Source: Fidelibacterota bacterium
GTDB taxonomy: Bacteria; Fidelibacterota; UBA2242
NCBI GenBank assembly: GCA_023229045.1
Contig: JALOAB010000015.1
Location: forward strand, 1 to 22,698
Reading direction: 5' to 3'
DNA length: 22,698 bases
Part shown: piece by piece, positions 14,303 to 21,783 of the stretch
How positions within the stretch are numbered: position 1 is the first letter of the stretch
Layout: each line of letters opens with the position of its first letter
Program-made: the position numbers and the translations under genes
Notes under the pieces: generated by a model
The model's input: only the letters and a program-made list of their open reading frames with translations
What the model was told of the DNA's origin: nothing
The model's database searches: none

Positions 14303-15520
14303 TTAGAACTCAAGATCAATTAAACCGATCAATCCGCTACCGAAACGACTGCCGTCCAGAATATGCATCACTTTGCTGACCTCCGATTCGTTGATAATGC
14401 GTTTTAATTCAGAATCAAAATTAACGGCTTTCTTATTCAGCGGACCTTTTTCGAAAACCGCCGCGTGGAGGTGGATTGCCGATTGATCCGGCAATAAGCG
14501 AGCGACGTCCGGCGGCACCGCGGCTTTGTCCCGAATCGCCAAGCCGCAAGCTATTACCGCTCGGTTAATATCGGTGGGCTCAACCGGAAAATCCATCCAT
14601 TCCGCAAAATTTTCGGAACTGTAAATGCTCTGACCATTCGCCGGTTTATTCTCAATAATGGGTGATCTCTTCAGGAACATTCCCAGCAGACCCTTGCTTT
14701 CCGCAATTAATACCACTCCGCTCGCCTTAGCCGGATTCATCTCATTGATCGCGACCGCCAGTTTTTTCAGATCGATAAATCCATCCTGGCATTCAAAAGC
14801 CAGAATCTTGCTGAATTGGCCCGTGATATTAAATCCAAAGAAAAATTTATACTCGATATTCGAATTGGCTTCCGAGACCAGCATGTAATCTACAGCCGGT
14901 CTTTTCACAGCCGGATAATAAAACAGACTACCGTTTACTATCAGCGCTTCACCAAAAAGGTTTTTGACACTCTCGTAATCATCGCCAAGAGCCGCAAATC
15001 CTAATCCATATTGCAAATCGCCGGCTCTGACGGAAATTATATCCGCCGGTCCATATTCCGCCGGCGCCATTTTCTGCTGAGAACCGATCAGATTCAGGCG
15101 TCCGGGTTTCGCGCCGGTGGAGATACTTTCGAAATTGACGCCCTCTATTTCAAGGTTCGCGATCGCGGCGTTATCTTTGGGTGAGCTTTGCAGAGTCGGA
15201 ATTTCTTCCAGTGAATTTAGAATGCGGAAAACACTGCTAAATCCACTCATGCGGAATATATCCATAACAGACGGGCTGAGGTTGGCGAGGGCGATTTCGC
15301 CTTCCACTTTTTTCAACTGTTTCTGAAAAAGCAATAAGACGCGCAATCCGGCACTGCTGATGTAACTGATCCGGCTGAAATCGACCACGATCTGGCGCTC
15401 GCCGGCTTCGATCAAATTCTCCAGACATTGCTGAACCGTCTGAGCCGTCAGACTATCGATTCGTCCGTCGATCCGTAATATCAGCAGTCCTGCATTACGT
15501 TGCTGTTCGATTTCTAACAT
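14303..15520 (-). CDS. STAS-domain protein with uncharacterised C-terminal domain
   Basis: Protein of 405 residues. Residues 1-105 are a STAS domain of the anti-sigma factor antagonist type: VDFSRISYISSAGLR (46-60) carries the likely phosphorylated Ser (S56 by alignment with SpoIIAA S58), and MDIFRMSGFSSVF forms the closing helix. The other 300 residues match nothing I can name. They contain GLGFAALGDDYESVKNLFG, a SGVVLIAESKGLLGMFL segment (about 262-280), EWMDFPVEPTD and a LHAAVFEKGPL strand; mixed alpha/beta, soluble, no membrane segment or signal peptide. The layout suggests an antagonist or scaffold with a fused output or sensor domain. Its start has only a weak GGGAAAA upstream. It sits 64 bases after a second STAS gene and 39 bases before the permease fusion, so it links the switch to the transporter. 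Confidence 0.8.
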   Translation of the reverse strand: MLEIEQQRNAGLLILRIDGRIDSLTAQTVQQCLENLIEAGERQIVVDFSRISYISSAGLRVLLLFQKQLKKVEGEIALANLSPSVMDIFRMSGFSSVFRILNSLEEIPTLQSSPKDNAAIANLEIEGVNFESISTGAKPGRLNLIGSQQKMAPAEYGPADIISVRAGDLQYGLGFAALGDDYESVKNLFGEALIVNGSLFYYPAVKRPAVDYMLVSEANSNIEYKFFFGFNITGQFSKILAFECQDGFIDLKKLAVAINEMNPAKASGVVLIAESKGLLGMFLKRSPIIENKPANGQSIYSSENFAEWMDFPVEPTDINRAVIACGLAIRDKAAVPPDVARLLPDQSAIHLHAAVFEKGPLNKKAVNFDSELKRIINESEVSKVMHILDGSRFGSGLIGLIDLEF

Positions 15521-15584
15521 GAAAATTTTCCCGGGAGTATTCCGAAGCGCTGGCTATCGGTATCCGGCTTGTACTTTTTTCGGA

Positions 15585-15917
15585 TTAGAAAGAACTTAGC
15601 GCACTCTCGCAATTTTCAGAAATTGTCAGGAGTGAAGTAAAACCGCAGATATTGAATACTTCTTTAATACTTTCCTGCAGACCGCAGATAACCAATTTGC
15701 CGTTGTTGGCTTTGACCTTTTTTAAAGTCATCAAGATGACCCTCAGGCCGGAACTGGAAATATAGCTCAAATCGGCGCAGTTCAGGATAATTTTCAAGTT
15801 TTCGGGTGTGACCAGCTCCAGAATCTTTTTTTCAAATTCCGGCGCTGTGACGGTATCCAATCGCCCGCTGACTGCGACGATCAGGACATCTTTACTTCTG
15901 TTAGTGGCGATTTCCAT
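15585..15917 (-). CDS. anti-sigma factor antagonist (single STAS domain)
   Basis: Stand-alone STAS protein of 110 residues, the standard size for SpoIIAA/RsbV-type antagonists. It has the strand-helix order of the fold: VLIVAVSGRLDTVTAPEFE, ILNCADLSYISSSGLRVI with the likely phospho-acceptor S55, and FNICGFTSLLTI. In partner switching, the unphosphorylated antagonist binds the HATPase kinase and frees a sigma factor or other client; phosphorylation by the kinase switches it off. AAGGAG lies 9 bases before the ATG. It follows the kinase gene by 12 bases, so the two are surely co-expressed. The client is not visible in the window. Confidence 0.92.
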   Translation of the reverse strand: MEIATNRSKDVLIVAVSGRLDTVTAPEFEKKILELVTPENLKIILNCADLSYISSSGLRVILMTLKKVKANNGKLVICGLQESIKEVFNICGFTSLLTISENCESALSSF

Positions 15918-15929
15918 TTAAATAACTCC

Positions 15930-16337
15930 TTACGATTTAGTATTTATATTTTTTTGCAGATTTAAAATGTTCTTGTTTTCCCGGCGAAAATATTCGGCTT
16001 TATCCATGATTTTTTTAACGAGAAAAATGCCCAGACCGCCGATCTGCCGCTCATCGAGTGATTTGTTGACATTCGGATCCGGTCGCTCCAGCGGATTGAA
16101 AGGTTTGCCATCGTCAATGATCTCGATCTCGATTATCTCACTTTTAAGGTTAATGTTCAATTCAATGACGTGAGTAGCCGAATCGTCATAGCCGTAAAAG
16201 ATGATATTGGTAAGAACTTCTTCCAATACCAGATTCAGATTAAACATCAGATCGGGCGCCAGATCCTGGCTTTCGCCGAACTGTTCCAGCTCGTTATTCA
16301 CGGCTTGCAGTTCATCAATTGAATTTGATAAACGCAA
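15930..16337 (-). CDS. RsbW/SpoIIAB-like anti-sigma regulatory kinase (HATPase_c domain)
   Basis: Serine-kinase-type ATPase of 135 residues. The GHKL motifs are clear: N-box LVLEEVLTNIIFYGY (37-50), G1 DDGKPFNP (75-82) and G2 GGLGIFLVKKIMD (100-112). Such proteins bind and hold a sigma factor or another client and phosphorylate the STAS antagonist encoded next. The start is uncertain. The frame is open upstream to a stop at 16383-16385 without any ATG, so TTG at 16337 or CTG at 16343 must serve, and there is no clear Shine-Dalgarno. The short Asn/Lys-rich C-terminus (LNLQKNINTKS) is ordinary. It is the first gene of the minus-strand run and is divergent from purD across 283 bases. Confidence 0.88.
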   Translation of the reverse strand: MRLSNSIDELQAVNNELEQFGESQDLAPDLMFNLNLVLEEVLTNIIFYGYDDSATHVIELNINLKSEIIEIEIIDDGKPFNPLERPDPNVNKSLDERQIGGLGIFLVKKIMDKAEYFRRENKNILNLQKNINTKS

Positions 16338-16591
16338 TTTCAGACTGTTTATTGAATTATTGCTGGAAATTATTGAAATACTCTATGCTCTTCTTTCGGT
16401 TTTAAATCTTCGAGTTTAAATATAAATCTTTAGGCAATTAGATAAAAGTTATTTTGATTGACGACGCAAGTATCCAGTGATTCCAACAAATTAATAAAAC
16501 CGGTTGCCTTCACCTTTTTCTTGTTTCGAGAATGAAAACGCGGTAGATTCATACGCCATTTTGACTGACTTTAAAGTGATTGGTTTGAGAC

Positions 16592-16600
16592 TGGTAGAAT
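16592..16600 (+). promoter_or_regulatory. possible extended -10 promoter element of purD
   Basis: TGGTAGAAT at 16592-16600 matches an extended -10 box (TGn plus TAGAAT) and would start transcription about 14 bases before the purD ATG. No -35 box is found at the usual distance, which an extended -10 can tolerate. In the bases from 16338 to here I see no gene or RNA; the divergent kinase promoter must also lie in this stretch, but I could not place it. Confidence 0.3.
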
Positions 16601-16620
16601 AAAATGATAAGGCGCACTAA

Positions 16621-17916
16621 ATGAAGATACTTATCGTCGGGAGCGGTGGGCGCGAACACGCATTGGTTTGGAAACTGGCACAGTCGCCAAAGGTAATTAA
16701 AATCTACTGCGCTCCGGGCAACGCCGGGACTGACCTTTTGGCAGAAAATGTTCCACTCAAGGATAATGATCTGAACGGTTTGCTGGATTTCGCCCGGAAC
16801 GAAGCTGTTGACCTGACAGTTGTAGGGCCTGAAATTCCCCTTGCGCTAGGGATCGTCGATCTGTTTCGCGAGCATGGCTTGAAAATTTTCGGGCCGACCG
16901 CGGCGGCCGCGCGTCTCGAAAGCAGTAAAGTCTTCGCCAAGCAGTTTATGAGTCGCCATCAAATCCCGACTGCCGCCTTCCGGATTTGCGATTCGCGCGT
17001 CTCGATGGAATCAGCGACCAACAATAAAGCCTTTCCATTCGTCATTAAAGTCGATGGTCTGGCGGCGGGCAAGGGGGCTTTGATCATCCGCAATCAGCAG
17101 GACCTGCAACAAGCCGCGCAAGCAATCTGGGAAGAGCGCCGATTCGGCGAAGCCGGCGAAAAGGTGGTTCTAGAGGATTTCCTTTTTGGCGAAGAACTCT
17201 CGGTTTTTGTCATTACCGACGGCGAACGATATGTTATTCTACCCCCGGCTCAGGATCACAAACGCATTGGCGATAACGACACCGGTCCCAATACCGGCGG
17301 CATGGGCGCTTATGCTCCGGCGCCGCTTGGCACCGCAGAGGTCATGCAAAATATTGAAAATAAGATTATCATTCCAACTTTAAACGGTTTGAGCAAGGAA
17401 GGAATTCCTTACACCGGAACGCTGTACTGCGGCTTAATGATCGACGGCGGTGAACCGTCAGTCGTGGAATTCAACGCCCGCTTTGGCGATCCCGAAACGC
17501 AGGTGGTTTTACCACTGATTGAATCGGATATGAGCACTCTCCTGCTTGGAGCGGCGGCTGGCCGGCTTAACCAATCCGACCTGAAATTATCCCGAAAAAC
17601 GGCGGTCTGCGTGGTCATGGCATCCGCCGGTTATCCCGACGCCTATGAAAAGGGTAAAGTGATCAGCGGTCTGGAAGATTATACTGAAAATTCCGATACG
17701 GTCGTCTTTCAGGCGGGAACAACCCGCACTGACATGCAATTTAAAACCAGCGGCGGACGGGTTCTGGCAGTCACCGCCCTGGCCGACGATCTGCGTCAGG
17801 CGATTACCAAAGCCTATGAACAGGTTGCGCAGATCTCTTTCGCCGGCGCCTACTATCGCCGCGATATTGGCCAAAAAGGATTAATGCGCCAGAAATTTTC
17901 ACCTGGGGATATGTAA
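16621..17916 (+). CDS. purD: phosphoribosylamine-glycine ligase (GAR synthetase)
   Basis: ATP-grasp ligase that joins glycine to phosphoribosylamine, the second step of de novo purine synthesis, in the cytosol. It has 431 residues, the normal length. It opens MKILIVGSGGREHAL, the hallmark N-terminus. The ATP-grasp region carries FVIKVDGLAAGKGALI (about 139-155) and GPNTGGMGAYAP (about 222-233), and the metal-binding FNARFGDPETQV lies near 279-290. Nothing is missing. AAGG lies about 9 bases before the ATG, and a possible extended -10 box precedes it. The sigma-54-type regulator gene follows after 9 bases, so purD may head the long plus-strand run. Confidence 0.97.
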   Translation: MKILIVGSGGREHALVWKLAQSPKVIKIYCAPGNAGTDLLAENVPLKDNDLNGLLDFARNEAVDLTVVGPEIPLALGIVDLFREHGLKIFGPTAAAARLESSKVFAKQFMSRHQIPTAAFRICDSRVSMESATNNKAFPFVIKVDGLAAGKGALIIRNQQDLQQAAQAIWEERRFGEAGEKVVLEDFLFGEELSVFVITDGERYVILPPAQDHKRIGDNDTGPNTGGMGAYAPAPLGTAEVMQNIENKIIIPTLNGLSKEGIPYTGTLYCGLMIDGGEPSVVEFNARFGDPETQVVLPLIESDMSTLLLGAAAGRLNQSDLKLSRKTAVCVVMASAGYPDAYEKGKVISGLEDYTENSDTVVFQAGTTRTDMQFKTSGGRVLAVTALADDLRQAITKAYEQVAQISFAGAYYRRDIGQKGLMRQKFSPGDM

Positions 17917-17925
17917 GGTGGGAGA

Positions 17926-19155
17926 ATGACAATGGACAGTGAACGTATTGACAAATTACAGCAAAGTTTCGGCATTCTGGGTGAATCCGACCGGATCAAG
18001 GAAATCGTCGAAACTATTGACCAGGTCGCCCGCACCGACATTACCATCCTGATTTGCGGCGAGAGCGGCACCGGTAAAGAGGTTATCGCCAACGCCATTT
18101 ACCGCCACAGCCTGCGCAAACACCAGCCTTTCGTTAAGGTGAATTGCGGGGCGATTCCGGCCGGAATTCTGGAAAGTGAGCTTTTCGGCCATATCAAGGG
18201 TTCTTTCACCGGTGCGGTTGACGATCGCAAAGGCTATTTCGAGACTGCCAATCACGGTACGATTTTCCTCGATGAAATCGGTGAAATGCCACCCGAAACT
18301 CAGGTTAAACTCCTGCGCGTCCTGGAACTCGGTGAGTTTCTGCCGGTCGGCGGCTCGGAAGTCCGTCGCGTCGATGTGCGGGTATTAGCCGCAACCAATA
18401 AAGACCTGGCTGTTGAAATTGAAAGAGAAAATTTTCGCAAAGACCTCTATTACCGCATCAAAACCATCACCTTAAATCTGCCCCCCTTGCGCAAACATCC
18501 GGAAGATATTCCGTTGATGGTCGAGAAATTCGCCCTCGAATTTGCCAATCGGAATGACATTGTTTTCAAGGGTTTTTCTCCTACGGCCATACATCTTCTG
18601 CGTGAATATTCCTGGCCTGGCAATACCCGCGAACTGAAAAACTTCGTCGAGAGCATGATCGTCCTGCAAAAAGGCGAGGTGATTACCAGCAGTATGATCG
18701 AAAAACGCCTGCTGGGCGAACGTCGGTCCATCTCCTCGCCGCACCTGCCAATGCGAATCACTAAAAGCGTCGACCAGGCTGAGCGCGAGCTGATTCTTCA
18801 GCAGATCATGATGCTGAGACAGGAACTGCGTGAAATTCACGATGTCATGGCTTCAAATCCACTCCCGCTTAAATATGAAACCCGGCGTGAAATGGAAATC
18901 CAGAATCGTCTGCCTCATTCTCAAATTGAAGAAAAGGAATACGAAGAACAGGAAAGCCCTGAAATTATCAGTAATGACCTAATCAACCCGGAAATGCTGG
19001 GCAAAGTCACCCTTGCAGAAGTCGAAAAGGAATTGATCCAGCGTACCTTGAAAAAATTCAATAACCGCAAGCGCCAGGCCGCCAATGCCCTCCGGATCAG
19101 CGAACGCACCCTCTATCGCAAAATCAACGAATACGGCCTGGAGGAATCAAAGTAA
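17926..19155 (+). CDS. sigma-54-type AAA+ transcriptional activator without receiver domain
   Basis: Regulator of 409 residues. The AAA+ domain starts almost at the N-terminus (from about residue 17), so there is no receiver, GAF or PAS input domain. Motifs are Walker A GESGTGKE (45-52), the sigma-54 contact loop GSFTGA (92-97; usually GAFTGA), Walker B TIFLDEIGEM (112-121), the arginine finger zone FRKDLYYR (170-177) and sensor II WPGNTREL (230-237). A helical, Glu/Gln-rich linker spans 275-360. A Fis-type helix-turn-helix ends the protein (RKRQAANALRISERTLYRKI, 381-400). The start is backed by AAGGTGGGAG just upstream; a second ATG two codons later is possible. It sits between purD (9 bases) and lptE (3 bases). 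Similar regulator-lptE pairs are known to me from Bacteroidetes. The signal it reads is unknown. Confidence 0.9.
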   Translation: MTMDSERIDKLQQSFGILGESDRIKEIVETIDQVARTDITILICGESGTGKEVIANAIYRHSLRKHQPFVKVNCGAIPAGILESELFGHIKGSFTGAVDDRKGYFETANHGTIFLDEIGEMPPETQVKLLRVLELGEFLPVGGSEVRRVDVRVLAATNKDLAVEIERENFRKDLYYRIKTITLNLPPLRKHPEDIPLMVEKFALEFANRNDIVFKGFSPTAIHLLREYSWPGNTRELKNFVESMIVLQKGEVITSSMIEKRLLGERRSISSPHLPMRITKSVDQAERELILQQIMMLRQELREIHDVMASNPLPLKYETRREMEIQNRLPHSQIEEKEYEEQESPEIISNDLINPEMLGKVTLAEVEKELIQRTLKKFNNRKRQAANALRISERTLYRKINEYGLEESK

Positions 19156-19158
19156 ACG

Positions 19159-19689
19159 ATGAGACGATTAATTCATTTAAGTTCTTTCGTAAACCTTTTT
19201 CCCGTCATTCTTCTTTGTTTAGGAATTAATGCCTGCTGGCTGTATTCTTTTAAAGGCACCCTTCCACCGGATATCAAGAACATCGCCATCCCGATTTTCG
19301 AGGATCGCACGGCTGAATTTGACATCCAGCAAATAGTCACCGATAAAATACGCCTCGGGTTCATCAAGGAAAACCTATTGAAGCTGGTCGAGGAAGAGGG
19401 CGCGCACTCGGTTTTATACGGAACCATCCTCAGTATTGACGACAAACCGCTGGTTTATACCGAAAGCGCCAGCACCGGCGAAGCCGTCACCGAATATCGC
19501 GTAACGATTAAAATCGAACTCGAATGGTACGATAAAGTCAACAACCGTTCGGTATTCAAAAAGCAATTCATCGGCTATAGTGAATACGATCCCACCGGGG
19601 CTACCTCAAGTACGCGCGAAAACGCCCTGGGTGAAGCGCTTAGCCAGATCACTGAAGATATAATGAATACAATACTGGCGGACTGGTGA
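19159..19689 (+). CDS. lptE: LptE-like LPS-assembly lipoprotein
   Basis: Lipoprotein of 176 residues. A basic N-terminus and hydrophobic stretch end in GINAC (Cys26), the lipobox. The mature part opens with WLYSFKGTLPPDIKNIAIPIFEDRT, the recognisable LptE start (Y-S-F, L-P-P-x-I-K, F-x-N/D-R-T), and ends ALSQITEDIMNTILADW, also family-like. LptE plugs the LptD barrel that inserts lipopolysaccharide in the outer membrane; this is the diderm-type LptE seen in the FCB group rather than the Escherichia form. The gene starts 3 bases after the AAA+ regulator stop, with GGAGG lying in the regulator's last codons, so translation is probably coupled. lptD is not in the window. Confidence 0.85.
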   Translation: MRRLIHLSSFVNLFPVILLCLGINACWLYSFKGTLPPDIKNIAIPIFEDRTAEFDIQQIVTDKIRLGFIKENLLKLVEEEGAHSVLYGTILSIDDKPLVYTESASTGEAVTEYRVTIKIELEWYDKVNNRSVFKKQFIGYSEYDPTGATSSTRENALGEALSQITEDIMNTILADW

Positions 19690-19752
19690 GTAAATTTTAA
19701 CCAGGCGCGGACGAAATAATGTTAAACTTGACAGGATTTGAAAGAGGAATGC

Positions 19753-21048
19753 ATGCAATCGGTTTTAGTTAAAGACGTTCAGAGCTATAACGGTCAGGAA
19801 GTTAGCCTGAGAGGTTGGGTTTACAACCTGCGCTCAAGCGGAAAAATCTGGTTTCTGCTCTTGCGCGACGGCACCGGCCTGATCCAGGGCATTGTCTCCC
19901 GCAATGACGTTACGGAAGAGGTTTTCAACCAGAAGGATAATTTGACCCAGGAATCGGCGATCAGGATTAGCGGTTTGATTCATGAAGATAAACGCGCCCC
20001 GGGTGGTTATGAGATTATTATCAAGGAACTCCACGTCTATCAGGTCGCCAAGGATTATCCTATCGCACTCAAAGAACACGGCGCTGAATTTTTGATGGAC
20101 AATCGCCATCTCTGGCTCCGCTCCCGCAAACAGTGGGCGCTTCTGCGCATTCGCCACACCGTCTATTATGCCATTACCCAATACCTGAACGAAAACAATT
20201 TCATTCGCTTCGATTCGCCGATCCTGACGCCCAACGCTTGCGAAGGCACGACGACTCTTTTCGAAGTGCCCTATTTCGACCTCGGCAAGGCTTACCTTTC
20301 TCAATCCGGTCAGCTTTACCTGGAAACCGGCATTATGAGTCTGGGGCGGGTGTACGACTTCGGTCCGGTCTTCCGGGCGGAAAAATCTAAAACCCGCAAG
20401 CACCTTACTGAATTCTGGATGATGGACGCCGAGGCCGCCTTCGTCGAACACGAAGAAAATATGCGCATTCAGGAAGGATTGATCCGCTTTGTGATCCGCA
20501 AGGCTTTGACCGAATGCAAAGCCGAACTCGAGATTCTGGAAAGAAATGTCGAGCAATTGGAAAAAGCCGACGCGCCGTTCAAAATAATGACTCATCGGGA
20601 GGCGGTGGAATATTTGCGTAGTAAAGGTTCGTCTATGACTGAAACGGAAGACCTCGGCGCACAGGATGAGTCCCTGCTGACCGAAAGCTCGGATGTACCC
20701 ATCTTCATCGAAAAATGGCCGAAAGAGATTAAGGCTTTTTACATGAAACGCGACCCGCAAAATCCTGACATCGTTCTCGGTGACGATCTGATTGCGCCGG
20801 AGGGTTACGGCGAGATCATCGGCGGTTCACAAAGAGAAGACGACTACGATTTACTGCTTCAGCGTATGATTGGCGAAAAAATGCCGCTCGCAGAATATCA
20901 GTGGTTTCTCGATCTGCGGAAATACGGCTCGGTGCCGCATAGCGGCTTCGGGGTCGGTCTGGAAAGATTAGTGACTTGGATCGCCGGCGTGCCACATATT
21001 AGGGAAACGATACCATTTCCACGCACCATTTATCGCCTTAGACCTTAA
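19753..21048 (+). CDS. asnS: asparaginyl-tRNA synthetase
   Basis: Class IIb aminoacyl-tRNA synthetase of 431 residues that charges tRNA-Asn. The N-terminal OB-fold anticodon-binding domain (about 1-110) contains LRGWVYNLRSSGKIWFLLLRDG. The catalytic core has motif 1 near FIRFDSPILTP, motif 2 with FRAEKSKTRKHLTEFWMMDAE (the AsnRS rather than AspRS version) and motif 3 GFGVGLERLVTWIAG. I start at the ATG at 19753: AAAGAGG lies 7 bases ahead, whereas the TTG at 19738 would put that ribosome site inside the gene. A 63-base gap separates it from lptE. The stop overlaps the next ATG by one base (TAATG). Confidence 0.97.
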   Translation: MQSVLVKDVQSYNGQEVSLRGWVYNLRSSGKIWFLLLRDGTGLIQGIVSRNDVTEEVFNQKDNLTQESAIRISGLIHEDKRAPGGYEIIIKELHVYQVAKDYPIALKEHGAEFLMDNRHLWLRSRKQWALLRIRHTVYYAITQYLNENNFIRFDSPILTPNACEGTTTLFEVPYFDLGKAYLSQSGQLYLETGIMSLGRVYDFGPVFRAEKSKTRKHLTEFWMMDAEAAFVEHEENMRIQEGLIRFVIRKALTECKAELEILERNVEQLEKADAPFKIMTHREAVEYLRSKGSSMTETEDLGAQDESLLTESSDVPIFIEKWPKEIKAFYMKRDPQNPDIVLGDDLIAPEGYGEIIGGSQREDDYDLLLQRMIGEKMPLAEYQWFLDLRKYGSVPHSGFGVGLERLVTWIAGVPHIRETIPFPRTIYRLRP

Positions 21049-21503
21049 TGAACTCAAAACCAAAAATCATCGCTGTTTTGGGCGGTCGCGAATGTGACGA
21101 ACAAACTTATGAAATAGCCTACGCCGTCGGACACGCCATCGCCGAACGTGATGCGGTTTTGCTCTGCGGCGGACGCACCGGCGTAATGGAAGCCGCCTGC
21201 AAAGGCGCGGTCGAAGCCGGTGGACTGACTATTGGCATCTTGCCTGGAGCAGATAAAAACGATGCCAATCCATGGGTCAAAATCGTACTCCCAACCGGGA
21301 TCGGCGTAGCCCGCAATGCCATAATCGCCCGGGCTTGCGACGCCGCTATCGCGATCGGCGGGAAATACGGTACTCTGTCTGAAATTGCCTATTGCCTGCA
21401 GTTGAATAAACCGGTTTGCGGATTGAATTCCTGGCCTGAGATCACCGAACTGCGGCAATTTGATTCTCCCCAGGAAGCCATTAAATTTACTTTTAGAGAA
21501 TAA
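21048..21503 (+). CDS. LOG-like Rossmann-fold protein (TIGR00725-type)
   Basis: Protein of 151 residues with the SLOG/LOG nucleotide-binding fold. It has an IAVLGGREC start strand, CGGRTGVMEAACKGA (about 41-55), GILPG and the LOG-type GGKYGTLSEIAY (about 105-116; the family motif is PGGxGTxxE). Relatives include cytokinin-activating nucleoside-monophosphate phosphoribohydrolases and the proteins annotated as TIGR00725. The conserved R of GVARNAIIARACD supports catalytic competence. A housekeeping role in nucleotide clean-up is a guess. It overlaps asnS by one base and precedes acylphosphatase by 4 bases. Confidence 0.85.
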   Translation: MNSKPKIIAVLGGRECDEQTYEIAYAVGHAIAERDAVLLCGGRTGVMEAACKGAVEAGGLTIGILPGADKNDANPWVKIVLPTGIGVARNAIIARACDAAIAIGGKYGTLSEIAYCLQLNKPVCGLNSWPEITELRQFDSPQEAIKFTFRE

Positions 21504-21507
21504 TGAT

Positions 21508-21783
21508 ATGACTACTCGCGCTGAAATTATTGTCAAGGGGGTGGTTCAGGGAGTCGGATTCCGCTGGTACGTGCGCCGTACCGCTATGCGCCACGACCTG
21601 ACCGGCTATGTCAAAAACCTGCCGGACGGAAATGTTTATTGCGAAGTCGAAGGCGACGAAAGTATGATCAATGCTTTCATCAGCGAACTCAAAGCCGGTC
21701 CGCCGCTAAGTCACGTCACCGAGGCAATTGTCAATAAACTTCCCGGTTTCATCGGATATAAAAACTTCGAGATCACCTTTTGA
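21508..21783 (+). CDS. acyP: acylphosphatase
   Basis: Small enzyme of 91 residues that hydrolyses the carboxyl-phosphate bond of acyl phosphates. The signature GVVQGVGFRWYVRRTA (about 10-25) contains the phosphate-binding Arg, and GYVKNLPDGNV (about 32-42) has the catalytic Asn. The start at 21508 (MTTRAEI) gives the usual length; the longer frame from 21460 would overlap the LOG-like gene by 44 bases with an unrelated N-terminus. AGAGAA lies just upstream. The stop overlaps the following TTG start in TTGA. Confidence 0.95.
   Translation: MTTRAEIIVKGVVQGVGFRWYVRRTAMRHDLTGYVKNLPDGNVYCEVEGDESMINAFISELKAGPPLSHVTEAIVNKLPGFIGYKNFEITF

Noticed and set aside
16338..16620. Small RNA or short gene between the kinase gene and purD
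   Set aside because: The stretch is A/T-rich with no stable hairpin, tRNA-like cloverleaf or credible short frame; it most likely holds the two divergent promoters.
19728..19733. TTGACA as a -35 box for asnS
   Set aside because: It is only about 20 bases from the ATG, so no -10 box and leader can fit.
19834..20760. Long open frame (308 codons) on the minus strand
   Set aside because: It lies wholly inside asnS, which has all class II synthetase motifs; the antisense translation has no recognisable domain and reflects codon bias.
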